From Empedobacter brevis NBRC 14943 = ATCC 43319 (GTDB lineage Bacteria; Bacteroidota; Bacteroidia; Flavobacteriales; Weeksellaceae): a stretch of 64,000 bases of DNA. Below, in pieces: positions 41,610 to 50,418 of the stretch; the first letter of the stretch is position 1; each line of letters starts with the position of its first letter. The stretch is from contig NZ_KB908293.1 in assembly GCF_000382425.1 (NCBI RefSeq), positions 186,001 to 250,000 of the forward strand. The letters are read 5' to 3'. Below the pieces are notes generated by a model that searched no databases, was not told where the DNA came from, and was given only the letters and a program-made list of their open reading frames with translations. Position numbers and translations under genes: made by a program.

Positions 41610-42512
41610 TCAATACGTTTCTTCAATTGATTTTACCATATTATAAATCAATTCATTGTAAGGTGTCGGAATGTTATATTGTTTTCCCAACTGAATAATT
41701 TCTCCCGAAAATTCATCCACTTCAGAATAACGTTTTGCTTCGCGATCCTGTAACATAGAAGTTTTTCCTTTTTCATCAATCACTTTCATTGTCGACTTCA
41801 TACGATTTACCTCTTCCTGTCCTATCGCAACACCATGTGCATTTCCCACTGCCAGAACTTCATTGGAGATTAAATCTATTAATCTTTCAAGGTGCTGATT
41901 TGTTCGGAATTCGCCATAAGGAAATTCTAACAGGAAAGTCAACTGGTTTCCTACAACATTCACTAAATACTTTGCCCATTGCGCTTTCTGAATATCATCG
42001 GATAATTGATTTGGTATTTCCGCCTCATTCATCAACTGATGTAAATCGATTAATTTATCACGGTTAACCTCTTCCATTTTTCCGAAAATAATTTTCCCTA
42101 TACTCGAAAAAGTTACTTGATTCTCCTTTTTTACAGCATCCATATAAGCAACAGCATTCACAACACAATTCCAACCAAAATGTGCTGCTAAAATTCGCTC
42201 CGACGAAATTCCATTCATTAAACTTATAATCATCGTATTCTCACCAACAAAGAGTTTCATATCCTCTATTGCAGTTGGTAACTGTGAACTTTTTACCACT
42301 AAAAAAATATAATCCGGAAAATTACCTTCCTCAACCTTGGTGACATAATTGAAATTATATCCCTTCCCATTGACAAAGATTCCTTCATTTTGATAGCGAT
42401 TTTTTCGCTCCTCGTTTACAATTACACGGACAATTTCAGGATTATAATCATAAAAACTGGCTGCATATTTTGCACCTAAAGCTCCTAAGCCCAAAAAATA
42501 AATTGACTTCAT
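41610..42512 (-). CDS. Ketopantoate reductase family protein
   Basis: The 300-residue protein has the Rossmann NADPH motif GLGALGAKYA (residues 8-17), the substrate lysine region VVKSSQL near 72-78, the SLMNGISSE segment near 96-104 and the second conserved lysine near AQWAKYLVNV (about 173-182). This is the ApbA/PanE pattern: reduction of 2-dehydropantoate to pantoate for coenzyme A synthesis. Paralogues of unknown substrate exist, so panE itself is not certain. It is monocistronic. Confidence 0.85.
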   Translation of the reverse strand: MKSIYFLGLGALGAKYAASFYDYNPEIVRVIVNEERKNRYQNEGIFVNGKGYNFNYVTKVEEGNFPDYIFLVVKSSQLPTAIEDMKLFVGENTMIISLMNGISSERILAAHFGWNCVVNAVAYMDAVKKENQVTFSSIGKIIFGKMEEVNRDKLIDLHQLMNEAEIPNQLSDDIQKAQWAKYLVNVVGNQLTFLLEFPYGEFRTNQHLERLIDLISNEVLAVGNAHGVAIGQEEVNRMKSTMKVIDEKGKTSMLQDREAKRYSEVDEFSGEIIQLGKQYNIPTPYNELIYNMVKSIEETY

Positions 42513-42598
42513 CTTTTATTATTTGAATGAAAGATAAATTTAGAATAAAATCAACAAGATTTAAGAATTTAGGTCTTTAAAATATCAAATGAAATATT

Positions 42599-43753
42599 TT
42601 AAGGAAAGTTTTGATAAATTTTTGACAGGTCTTTTGGATTGAGATATAAATAATAAATTAAATCCCTCAAACTATCAAGACCTTCATTTGAATCGGTGTT
42701 GTTATCCTGAACAAAGTCTTTCTTAAAAACATCATACAGTTGATTTGTTTTTCTCCAATCCTCTTTTGAAGCAATTTTCTCAACTGATTTTTTCATATTT
42801 AATTTAGCTAATTCTTCAGGCTTTTTATGAAGCGATTCATAAAGAACACTCAAATTATTAATATGATTTACATAGTTATATGTCTCATTTACCATAAAGT
42901 AACTCAATAAAACTTTTTCATCTTCCGAAAATTTCAAACTCGAAATTAATTTCATTTCATTCCCCAACCACTCAAAAGCTGATAAACCTATTTGAGAGGC
43001 ATTTCGTGTGACTACCATCAACGGAACCGGTTCTGCATTCGCTATTTTGTTTAAAACTAAGTCTGCTTTTTGATTAATCCCATACAATACATTACTTTTT
43101 GGAGCGAGACATTTCAGATCATAACCACAGTTATACCCTAAAGTGATCACCTCTTCCATTTCAGAAAAAATGCCTGTAGGAGCATCATCATTTAAACTTT
43201 CAAAATTTTGCCAACAACTATCTTGATATTTTTCTTTAAAATCATTCATATACTCATAAGTACGCTTATCTATATTCCAAATGAGATCAAAATTAAAAGC
43301 AAAAACATTGATAAATTGCATTGTTCTACTTTGTGGATTTTCATCAACAAATTTTTGATACACCTCAACTTTTGGTGATTCTGTATCATAATCATTCATC
43401 AATGCAAGTAAAAATCGTTCGTTGATCGGAATTTTAGATCCATATTTTTTTTCTACCGATTTTTTGAATTTCTCTTTGTACTCAACAAAATAAGATTTCT
43501 GAGTATCATTCAGGACAAAATAAACTTCCAGTTCGGAAATCAAGCCAACTTTTTTTCCCAACTCGTTTTTATTGTCAAACAAATATTTTTCAAAAGCTAC
43601 ATAATCAATTCCTTTCTCTTTCGTTTGAACTAAAATAGTTTCTTCAGGATAAACTCTTGAATCGAAAGGCAGGGAATACAAAAAAGGACCATCTGCAAAA
43701 AGTTGAACAGGCAATAGAATAGCCAATAAAAAAGTGAAAAATAGTTTTTTCAT
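42599..43753 (-). CDS. Secreted protein of unknown function
   Basis: The 384-residue protein begins with a signal peptide (LFFTFLLAILLPVQLFADG) and has no lipobox, so it is probably periplasmic or secreted. The rest is mixed helical with no motif I recognise; a cysteine-containing stretch (LGYNCGYDLKCLAP, about residues 205-220) may form a disulfide. Neighbours on both sides are unrelated and it seems to be transcribed alone. Confidence 0.7.
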   Translation of the reverse strand: MKKLFFTFLLAILLPVQLFADGPFLYSLPFDSRVYPEETILVQTKEKGIDYVAFEKYLFDNKNELGKKVGLISELEVYFVLNDTQKSYFVEYKEKFKKSVEKKYGSKIPINERFLLALMNDYDTESPKVEVYQKFVDENPQSRTMQFINVFAFNFDLIWNIDKRTYEYMNDFKEKYQDSCWQNFESLNDDAPTGIFSEMEEVITLGYNCGYDLKCLAPKSNVLYGINQKADLVLNKIANAEPVPLMVVTRNASQIGLSAFEWLGNEMKLISSLKFSEDEKVLLSYFMVNETYNYVNHINNLSVLYESLHKKPEELAKLNMKKSVEKIASKEDWRKTNQLYDVFKKDFVQDNNTDSNEGLDSLRDLIYYLYLNPKDLSKIYQNFP

Positions 43754-43933
43754 AGCATTGATTTATATAAATCTAAAAATTAATTTTCATCAAATCTCTG
43801 GTTTTCTTTCAATTTAACATTAAAACAATCAAAATAAAACATTTCTAAACTATTAATCCAGATAAGACAATTCTTCAAATTGTTCTTTTTAAAAATACTT
43901 TTTACATATATTTAACAAATTAATACATCACAC

Positions 43934-45370
43934 GTGAGTCAAATAAAAAATACTGAAGAAAAAGAATTGAAAAGAGGTTTAACGAACCGACATATTCAAT
44001 TAATTGCTTTAGGCGGAGCCATCGGAACAGGTTTATTTTTAGGAATTGGACCTGCTGCTGTTTTAGCAGGACCATCAGTTATTTTAGGATATGCAATTGC
44101 CGGAATTATTGCTTTCTTCATTATGCGTCAATTAGGCGAAATGGTTGTTAACGAACCTGTATCTGGAAGTTTTAGTCATTTTGCTTATAAATATTGGGGA
44201 TCTTTTGCAGGATTTGCTTCCGGATGGAATTATTGGATTCTGTATATTTTAGTCAGTATGTCCGAATTGACAGCCATTGGAATTTATGTTCAGTTTTGGT
44301 GGCCTGAAATTCCGCTTTGGGTTTCCAGTCTTTTTTTCTTTTTGATGATCAACGCATTAAACCTGGCCTCTGTAAAAGTATATGGAGAAGCTGAATTTTG
44401 GTTTTCAATCATCAAAGTGGTTGCCATTTTAGCCATGATTGTTTTTGGTATTTATTTACTATTCAGCGGAACAGGAGGAGAACAAGCGACGATTCAGAAT
44501 TTATGGAACAACGGAGGCTTCTTTCCAAAAGGAATCCTTTCAGGAAATAATCAACAAGGTTTTCAAGGACTATTGGCCGCTATGGCTTTGATTATGTTTT
44601 CATTTGGAGGTTTAGAGTTGATCGGGATTACAGCTGCTGAGGCTGAAAATCCGGAGAAGAACATTCCGAAAGCGACCAATCAAGTTATTTATCGAATCTT
44701 AATTTTCTATGTTGGGGCATTAATTATTCTTTTTTCTTTATCTCCTTGGGAAAATATCACAGACAAAAGTAGTCCATTCGTTATGGTTTTTGAGAACTTA
44801 AATAGTTTGAACGTTGATCTTTTTGGACAACATATTGCTTTCTCTAAACTAATCGCCAATGCACTTAACCTTATTGTCTTAACAGCTGCCCTATCTGTTT
44901 ACAACAGTTCTGTCTACAGTAATAGCCGTATGCTATACGGATTAGCGGAACAAGGTAATGCTCCAAAATTCTTGAAAAAGCTCAACAAAAACCATGTTCC
45001 TGTAATGGCGATTTTAGTTTCATCTTTTTTTGCTGCAATTTGTATCATTATCAATAAACTTGTGCCGGAATCAGCTTTTGAAATTTTAATGTCTTTGGTT
45101 GTTTCAGCATTAATTATAAATTGGATGATGATTTCGATTACACATCTGAAATACCGTAAACAAAAAGCCATCGATCATCAAAAGACTTTATTTCCTTCAT
45201 TTTTATATCCGGTAAGTAATTATGTCTGTATTGTTTTCTTATTGGGAATTTTAGTGATTATGTGGTTCACAGGACTTAAAATATCGGTAGAATTAATTCC
45301 GATTTGGATGTTATTTTTATACATTTCTTATTTATTTGTCAAAGCAAATAAAAAGAACAAAACCTTATAA
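43934..45370 (+). CDS. Amino-acid permease (APC superfamily)
   Basis: The 478-residue transporter has twelve predicted membrane segments. The N-terminal KRGLTNRHIQLIALGGAIGTGLFLG and GFxSGWNYW-like segment (FASGWNYWIL) are signatures of the AAT family (AroP, PheP, ProY, LysP). The substrate is likely an aromatic or other neutral amino acid, but cannot be fixed from sequence. GTG at 43934 is the start. A terminator follows. Confidence 0.9.
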   Translation: MSQIKNTEEKELKRGLTNRHIQLIALGGAIGTGLFLGIGPAAVLAGPSVILGYAIAGIIAFFIMRQLGEMVVNEPVSGSFSHFAYKYWGSFAGFASGWNYWILYILVSMSELTAIGIYVQFWWPEIPLWVSSLFFFLMINALNLASVKVYGEAEFWFSIIKVVAILAMIVFGIYLLFSGTGGEQATIQNLWNNGGFFPKGILSGNNQQGFQGLLAAMALIMFSFGGLELIGITAAEAENPEKNIPKATNQVIYRILIFYVGALIILFSLSPWENITDKSSPFVMVFENLNSLNVDLFGQHIAFSKLIANALNLIVLTAALSVYNSSVYSNSRMLYGLAEQGNAPKFLKKLNKNHVPVMAILVSSFFAAICIIINKLVPESAFEILMSLVVSALIINWMMISITHLKYRKQKAIDHQKTLFPSFLYPVSNYVCIVFLLGILVIMWFTGLKISVELIPIWMLFLYISYLFVKANKKNKTL

Positions 45371-45376
45371 AATCAA

Positions 45377-45405
45377 AAAAAATCCGCTCAATGAGCGGAT
45401 TTTTT
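45377..45405 (+). terminator. Terminator after the permease gene
   Basis: AATCCGCTC (45381-45389) with GAGCGGATT (45393-45401) and a T-run. Confidence 0.85.
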
Positions 45406-45436
45406 AATCGACCTTGGTTGCAATTGCCAACCTATT

Positions 45437-45793
45437 TTAAATATATTTTTTAACGATCTCAACCAATTGTTCTTTTGGTCTTGCTCCACTTTCTTTCCAA
45501 AGTAATTCACCGTTTTTAAAAACAGCAAATGTTGGAACTCCTTGTACCTGATAACGCGCAGCTAAATCCTGGTATTTATCAACATCTACTTTTAAGATTT
45601 TGACATCATCTCCTAATTCTTCTTTTACCTGCTGCAATATAGGTCCCATCATCTGACAAGGTCCACACCATGTGGCAAAAAAATCTAAAAGAACTGGTTT
45701 ATCGGAACTAATTATTTCTTCGAAAGTCATTGTTTTTGATTCTTGAGTTTGAGTTGAGTTTTTTTTATTTCTATTGAATAAATATTTGAACAT
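45437..45793 (-). CDS. trxA: Thioredoxin
   Basis: This 118-residue protein has the thioredoxin active site WCGPC within FFATWCGPCQMMGPIL, and the cis-proline segment QGVPTFAVFKNG. It reduces protein disulfides in the cytoplasm. ATG 45793 is chosen; a later ATG at 45730 (MTFEEIISSDK) would give a minimal thioredoxin, and the extra basic N-terminal stretch (MFKYLFNRNKK) is not part of the fold. The upstream in-frame region (to 45850) overlaps a hairpin and is unlikely to be translated. Confidence 0.9.
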   Translation of the reverse strand: MFKYLFNRNKKNSTQTQESKTMTFEEIISSDKPVLLDFFATWCGPCQMMGPILQQVKEELGDDVKILKVDVDKYQDLAARYQVQGVPTFAVFKNGELLWKESGARPKEQLVEIVKKYI

Positions 45794-45819
45794 CTTTATT
45801 TTTTCTTCTATAAATATAC

Positions 45820-45847
45820 TTAAAAAAGCACTTCCGAAGAAGTGCTT
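45820..45847 (-). terminator. Minus-strand terminator upstream of trxA
   Basis: AAGCACTTC / GAAGTGCTT with a 4-base loop and a T-run on the minus strand. It probably ends the transcript of the SUFU-domain gene before trxA. Confidence 0.65.
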
Positions 45848-46027
45848 CATAATTAGTTTTACTAATTATTAACCTAACCTATGAAAAATTTATTCTACTG
45901 TTAGTGCTACTAACATTTAGATTTAATCAAAACAAATACCAAGCTTAAAATACTGACAGTCTGATTCTTACATTTAACATAATTTAAGAAATATGTCCAC
46001 GTAAAATCTTATTTTTTTTAAAAATCG

Positions 46028-46663
46028 CTATAATTCACAGACAAATTTTGGATTAACTGACTTTATTTCAGCTATCACTGCCATTATTTCTTCTTTTGTC
46101 GAATTATCTTCTAATCTTTTCAATTGTTCTGAATTTAACCCAATCATTTGCATAAAAATCACCTTTCCATGTGGTGTATCAATTTCATCTAAATCACCAT
46201 CTTTGATAAAAGCTAGACCTACAATATCCGTTTTTGCATCTGTACGTATTGGACCTCCTAATGGTAAGAATTGGTATTCATCAAACCATACTTTTGTTTC
46301 ATTTACAAAACGACCCAGATTATTCATCAATTGTACAACCCAAAACGGATCTTCTCCATTATCATCCTGAACAGGTTTAACTCGAAAAGAAAACTCGAAT
46401 CCCCATTTACTAAAATCTGCGCCTACACTTTCTTCTGAATAATACAAATGTGACATTCCATAACTTACCAAATGATAATAACCGTTTACATCAAAAACCG
46501 CAACACCATCGATTGGATCATCTCCTCCTTGAAAAGACATCACTTGAGGCGAATAAAAACGTGGCTCTAAAGTTCCATAAACCTCTTTTAAACGATTTTC
46601 AATCGCAATAGCTCCTACTGCCTGATCCGATTTATATTGCTTTTTATACTCTTCTAAATTCAT
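46028..46663 (-). CDS. Suppressor-of-fused domain protein
   Basis: The 211-residue protein matches the bacterial SUFU domain: VMSFQGGDDPIDGVAVFDV near residues 41-59, HLVSYGMSHLYY near 64-75, FSKWGFEFSFRV near 84-95 and the late FLPLGGPI / IVGLAFI segments. Bacterial SUFU proteins often act as immunity or accessory proteins near polymorphic toxins; no toxin is seen here. ATG 46663 (MNLEEYKKQYK) is the likely start. Confidence 0.85.
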   Translation of the reverse strand: MNLEEYKKQYKSDQAVGAIAIENRLKEVYGTLEPRFYSPQVMSFQGGDDPIDGVAVFDVNGYYHLVSYGMSHLYYSEESVGADFSKWGFEFSFRVKPVQDDNGEDPFWVVQLMNNLGRFVNETKVWFDEYQFLPLGGPIRTDAKTDIVGLAFIKDGDLDEIDTPHGKVIFMQMIGLNSEQLKRLEDNSTKEEIMAVIAEIKSVNPKFVCEL

Positions 46664-46706
46664 GACACAAAAATAGTTTATCCAATTCAATTCCTAAAGT
46701 TAAGGC

Positions 46707-46742
46707 ATAAAAAAAGAGAGTTTCTAATAAGAAACTCTCTTT
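46707..46742 (-). terminator. Terminator of the initiator tRNA pair
   Basis: AAAGAGAGTTTCT / AGAAACTCTCTTT, 13-bp stem with loop AATA (plus-strand reading), followed on the minus strand by a T-run. Confidence 0.85.
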
Positions 46743-46746
46743 GTAG

Positions 46747-46819
<73 letters not shown>

Positions 46820-46825
46820 ATTTAG

Positions 46826-46898
<73 letters not shown>

Positions 46899-46968
46899 TT
46901 ATTGGACTGCAAATATACAAACTATTTTTAAAATACAAAATATTTTATACTTTTTTTTCATTCCGGTC

Positions 46969-48141
46969 TTACATAACCTTTATCGGAGGATGTTTTTCAA
47001 TAAAATCAATTGCCAAATCAGCACTATCCGTTAAGAACAATAACTCCTTGTACGGACGGCCTGTGGCTAATTGATGCAATACCGAATAAATACCTGTATC
47101 CTCTACATATCTCTTTTTACTCAAAAAAATCATTGGGCTATAATATCCTGACGTCCCATAATGATTTTGAGCTGCCTCCTGAAAAATTTCTTGTGTAGTT
47201 CCTGCACTTCCCGGCGCATAAACCAACCCAAACAAACTAATAGTCAACAACATATCTTCTCTGATACTATTTGAAAAATACTTTGCTATATTCGTTGCAA
47301 ATAAATTACTGGGTTCATGCCCATAAAACCAAGTAGGAATTGCCAAACTTTCTGCTCCATTCGGATAAAGTTCTAAAACTTCTTGAGCATTTGTCATGTA
47401 ATTTCTAGCCAAATATTCAGTTTTATTGTCATCAATAAAATCTAAATCAGCCAAAATATTAATTGCATTGATTAAATCTTGATCAGAATAATTTGCCATA
47501 TAGGCACCTAAGTTTGCAGCCTCCATAATTCCAGGTCCTCCACCGGAAACGACATAATATCCTTTTTCTGTTGCTAATTTTGCAGCCTTGGCTGTTTCAT
47601 TATAAAATTCTGAATTTCGGGGAGTAGAATGCCCTCCCATAAAACCAACAACTTTTTTCTTCGTCATTCCATTTTCATCGTATTCCAAAATTCTGCGCAA
47701 CCCATCATCTATTGACAAATCATGTAATCGTTGTGCCAACGCCTCTGAAACAGAAGGATTATATTTATGTTTTTTGAAATGCTTGTAAATATTCAAATCG
47801 ATACTTTGATCATTATTCGGGTGATAACCTTGCATCAGTTCTTGCCAAGTATATAGCCTTCCTCGATACGGATTATATGGGATTGCTTCAAATTTTGGAT
47901 AGATAAAAGCTCCTCGCTCAATTAAATGAATCGCTTCATTTTGTTTAAACTTACATCCCAGAAAGGATGTATTACATAAATTATACTCTTCCCAGTTTGT
48001 GTGCTGACGAAGAAAATTAACATCTTGAATAACTTTATTGGTTAAATCATTTGTCTGGTCAACTAATTCATTCCATTCAGTTAGATTATGAATTAAATCT
48101 TTGATTGGTTTTATTTTCATTTCTTCAATTTCTTGCTTCAT
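46969..48141 (-). CDS. LOG family protein (nucleotide 5'-monophosphate nucleosidase-like)
   Basis: The 390-residue protein has a Rossmann-like LOG domain: VVGFMGGHSTPRN near residues 164-176, YYVVSGGGPGIMEAANLGAY near 197-216 and YAPGSAGTTQEIFQEAA near 316-332, the variant of the family PGGxGTxxE motif. LOG enzymes split nucleoside monophosphates into base and ribose 5-phosphate; the longer PpnN-type members control the purine pool. The N-terminal 150 residues are an extra helical domain as in PpnN. The first glycine of the signature is a serine here (GSAG). Confidence 0.75.
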   Translation of the reverse strand: MKQEIEEMKIKPIKDLIHNLTEWNELVDQTNDLTNKVIQDVNFLRQHTNWEEYNLCNTSFLGCKFKQNEAIHLIERGAFIYPKFEAIPYNPYRGRLYTWQELMQGYHPNNDQSIDLNIYKHFKKHKYNPSVSEALAQRLHDLSIDDGLRRILEYDENGMTKKKVVGFMGGHSTPRNSEFYNETAKAAKLATEKGYYVVSGGGPGIMEAANLGAYMANYSDQDLINAINILADLDFIDDNKTEYLARNYMTNAQEVLELYPNGAESLAIPTWFYGHEPSNLFATNIAKYFSNSIREDMLLTISLFGLVYAPGSAGTTQEIFQEAAQNHYGTSGYYSPMIFLSKKRYVEDTGIYSVLHQLATGRPYKELLFLTDSADLAIDFIEKHPPIKVM

Positions 48142-48247
48142 TTAAATTTTGGAAATTGAATTTACACGAATTATTCCAAACCAACGAATTCAGCACAATA
48201 AATCTCAAAATTTCATTTTTCTAATCTATATTTGCAGCATGTTCGTA

Positions 48248-48337
48248 CTCAAATTATTGGGGAATCATGTGTAAATCATGAGCTGTCGCGCAACTGTAAG
48301 TCATCTTATTTGATAAGTCAGAATGCCAATCTTTGAG
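48248..48337 (+). ncRNA. Cobalamin riboswitch, apparently orphan
   Basis: The conserved core is present: GGGGAATCATGTG, AAATCATGAGCTGTC, GCGCAACTGTAAG and GTCAGAATGCC. The closing helix CTCAAA..ATTGG (48248-48260) pairs with CCAAT..TTTGAG (48326-48337). No B12-related gene follows: only an 18-codon micro-ORF and then a thioesterase start. Confidence 0.82.
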
Positions 48338-48379
48338 TTTTTAATTGTAAATAAGCTTTCGCGAAAAAAGTAAAAAATT

Positions 48380-48436
48380 ATGTTCTATGAAATCATCAAA
48401 CCACCACAAAAAACATTATCACAAAAAATTAATTGA
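48380..48436 (+). CDS. Possible micro-ORF after the riboswitch
   Basis: ATG at 48380 opens an 18-codon frame (MFYEIIKPPQKTLSQKIN, then TGA). It could be a remnant of a lost B12-regulated gene or a chance frame. No homology is claimed. Confidence 0.2.
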   Translation: MFYEIIKPPQKTLSQKIN

Positions 48437-48465
48437 ATAAAAAAGTAACGTGTAAATATATGATA

Positions 48466-48879
48466 ATGGAAGTGGAAAAAACACCAAGAGAAGAATTAAT
48501 TGAACAACGTATTGTTAATTCTGAAACTCGTATTTTCAAAGCTGTTTTTCCTGGAGATACAAACCACCACAATACCATGTTTGGGGGCTCAGTAATGTAT
48601 TTAATGGATGAAATTGCTTTTATGACAGCAACTCGTTTTTGTCGCAAACCTATTGTTACAGTAAGTAGTGATAAAATTGATTTTAAACATTCGATTCCTG
48701 CAGGAACTATTGTAGAAATGGTAGGAAGGGTTGTACGCGTAGGGCGCACAAGTTTGGATGTTCAAATTGACGTTTACATCGAAAGCATGTACAGAGATGG
48801 ACGTGATAAGGCTATCTCCGGAACTTTTACGTTAGTTGCTATTAACGAAAATAAAAGACCTGTTCCTGTTATTGATTAA
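48466..48879 (+). CDS. Acyl-CoA thioesterase (hotdog fold)
   Basis: The 137-residue protein belongs to the YciA/BFIT-type hotdog thioesterases: TNHHNTMFGGSVMYLMDEIAF near residues 33-53, with the catalytic Asp in YLMDEIA, and TVSSDKIDFKHSIPAG near 66-81. It hydrolyses acyl-CoAs in the cytoplasm. ATG 48466 or 48460 are equally good starts; the in-frame TTG at 48433 is less likely. It lies about 130 bases downstream of a cobalamin riboswitch; any regulation by B12 is unproven. Confidence 0.88.
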   Translation: MEVEKTPREELIEQRIVNSETRIFKAVFPGDTNHHNTMFGGSVMYLMDEIAFMTATRFCRKPIVTVSSDKIDFKHSIPAGTIVEMVGRVVRVGRTSLDVQIDVYIESMYRDGRDKAISGTFTLVAINENKRPVPVID

Positions 48880-48897
48880 CAACGAGCTATAAAAAAT

Positions 48898-48932
48898 AAA
48901 AATCCTCTATCAAAAAGACAGGGGATTTTTTT
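48898..48932 (+). terminator. Terminator after the thioesterase gene
   Basis: AAAATCCTCTATC / GACAGGGGATTTT with loop AAAAA (one mismatch) and a T-run. Confidence 0.8.
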
Positions 48933-48998
48933 ATGAATTTAATTTATGAATTGATAATATCCTAAAGGTTTCTTAGTTTTACATTAAACACAAAAAAA

Positions 48999-50375
48999 AT
49001 GGAATTACCTTTTGCCGAACCATTTCGTATAAAGATGGTCGAAGAAATTTACCAATCCACAAAACAAGATCGTGAAAAATGGATTGAAGAAAAAGATTAC
49101 AACCTATTTAACTTAGAAAGCCATAAAGTATTTATTGATTTATTAACCGATTCCGGAACCGGTGCAATGTCTGACAAGCAGTGGTCAGAAATGATGACCG
49201 GAGACGAAAGTTATGCCGGCTCTCAATCGTTCTTAAAACTGAAAGAAACAATTAATACCATTACAGGTTTTAAATTTCTTTTACCTACTCACCAAGGGCG
49301 TGCAGCGGAAAATGTGCTATTTTCTGCACTTGTAAAAGAGGGACATGTTGTTCCCGGAAATTCACACTTTGACACAACAAAAGGTCATATCGAATTTAGA
49401 AAAGCACATGCGATTGATTGTACAATTGATGAAGCTTTTGACAGTGAGTTGATTCATCCCTTTAAAGGAAATATTGATTTACAAAAATTAGAAAATGTTT
49501 ATCAACAATATGGAAAAGAAAAAATTCCATTTACTTTAATCACAGTCACTTGTAATTCTTCCGGTGGGCAACCTGTTTCAATTGAAAACATACGTCAAGT
49601 CCGTGATTTATCAAATCAATACGAAATTCCTGTATTCTTTGATGGTGCCCGTTTTGCTGAAAATGCATATTTCATCAAAGAAAGAGAAACAGCGTTTAAA
49701 GACAAAACTATCAAAGAAATTGTTTTAGAAATGTTTTCATACGGAGACGGAATGACAATGTCTGCGAAGAAAGATGGTTTGGTAAATATTGGTGGCTTCA
49801 TCGCATTGAATAATGAGGAGCTATATAAAATATGCGGAAATTTCGGAATTATTTATGAAGGTTATTTAAGTTACGGAGGTTTAGCCGGTCGTGATTTAGC
49901 TGCTTTAGCACAAGGGCTACAAGAGTCTACAGAATATACGTATTTACAATCCCGCATCAAACAAATTGAATATTTAGGAAATAAATTGATTGAATTCGGA
50001 ATCCCTATTCAACAACCAATTGGAGGGCATGCTATTTTTGTGGATGCAGTAAAATTTTTACCTCATGTTCCAAGAGAAGAATTTCCGGCACAAACCTTAG
50101 GAATAGAATTATATAAAGAAGCCGGAATTCGTGGCGTTGAAATCGGAACTATTTTGGCGGATCGTGATCCGGAAACACGTGAAAATCGTTATCCAAAATT
50201 AGAATTATTACGTTTGGCCATTCCAAGGCGAACTTATTTCCAAAGCCATATGGACTATATTGCTGTTGCATTAAAAAATATCTTTGATCGCCGCGATGAA
50301 ATCAAATCAGGTTATGAGATTTCATGGGAATCCGAAATTTTAAGGCATTTTACCGTAAAATTAAAAAAGAAATAA
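48999..50375 (+). CDS. tnaA: Tryptophanase (tryptophan indole-lyase)
   Basis: The 458-residue PLP enzyme is in the tryptophanase/tyrosine phenol-lyase family. The PLP lysine lies in MTMSAKKDGLVNIGG (about residues 251-265) and THQGRAAEN near 98-106 holds phosphate contacts. The C-terminal VEIGTILADRDPETRENRYP and LRLAIPRRTYFQSHMDY resemble tryptophanase more than tyrosine phenol-lyase. It converts tryptophan to indole, pyruvate and ammonia, the indole-positive reaction. There is no tnaC-like leader or tnaB permease next to it. Substrate choice between Trp and Tyr is inferred. Confidence 0.85.
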   Translation: MELPFAEPFRIKMVEEIYQSTKQDREKWIEEKDYNLFNLESHKVFIDLLTDSGTGAMSDKQWSEMMTGDESYAGSQSFLKLKETINTITGFKFLLPTHQGRAAENVLFSALVKEGHVVPGNSHFDTTKGHIEFRKAHAIDCTIDEAFDSELIHPFKGNIDLQKLENVYQQYGKEKIPFTLITVTCNSSGGQPVSIENIRQVRDLSNQYEIPVFFDGARFAENAYFIKERETAFKDKTIKEIVLEMFSYGDGMTMSAKKDGLVNIGGFIALNNEELYKICGNFGIIYEGYLSYGGLAGRDLAALAQGLQESTEYTYLQSRIKQIEYLGNKLIEFGIPIQQPIGGHAIFVDAVKFLPHVPREEFPAQTLGIELYKEAGIRGVEIGTILADRDPETRENRYPKLELLRLAIPRRTYFQSHMDYIAVALKNIFDRRDEIKSGYEISWESEILRHFTVKLKKK

Positions 50376-50376
50376 A

Positions 50377-50408
50377 CAAAAAACCTTCAGAAATTCTGAA
50401 GGTTTTTT
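50377..50408. terminator. Bidirectional terminator
   Basis: AAAAACCTTCAGAA / TTCTGAAGGTTTTT between the convergent tryptophanase and peptidase genes. Confidence 0.85.
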
Positions 50409-50418
50409 GTTTTATAAT

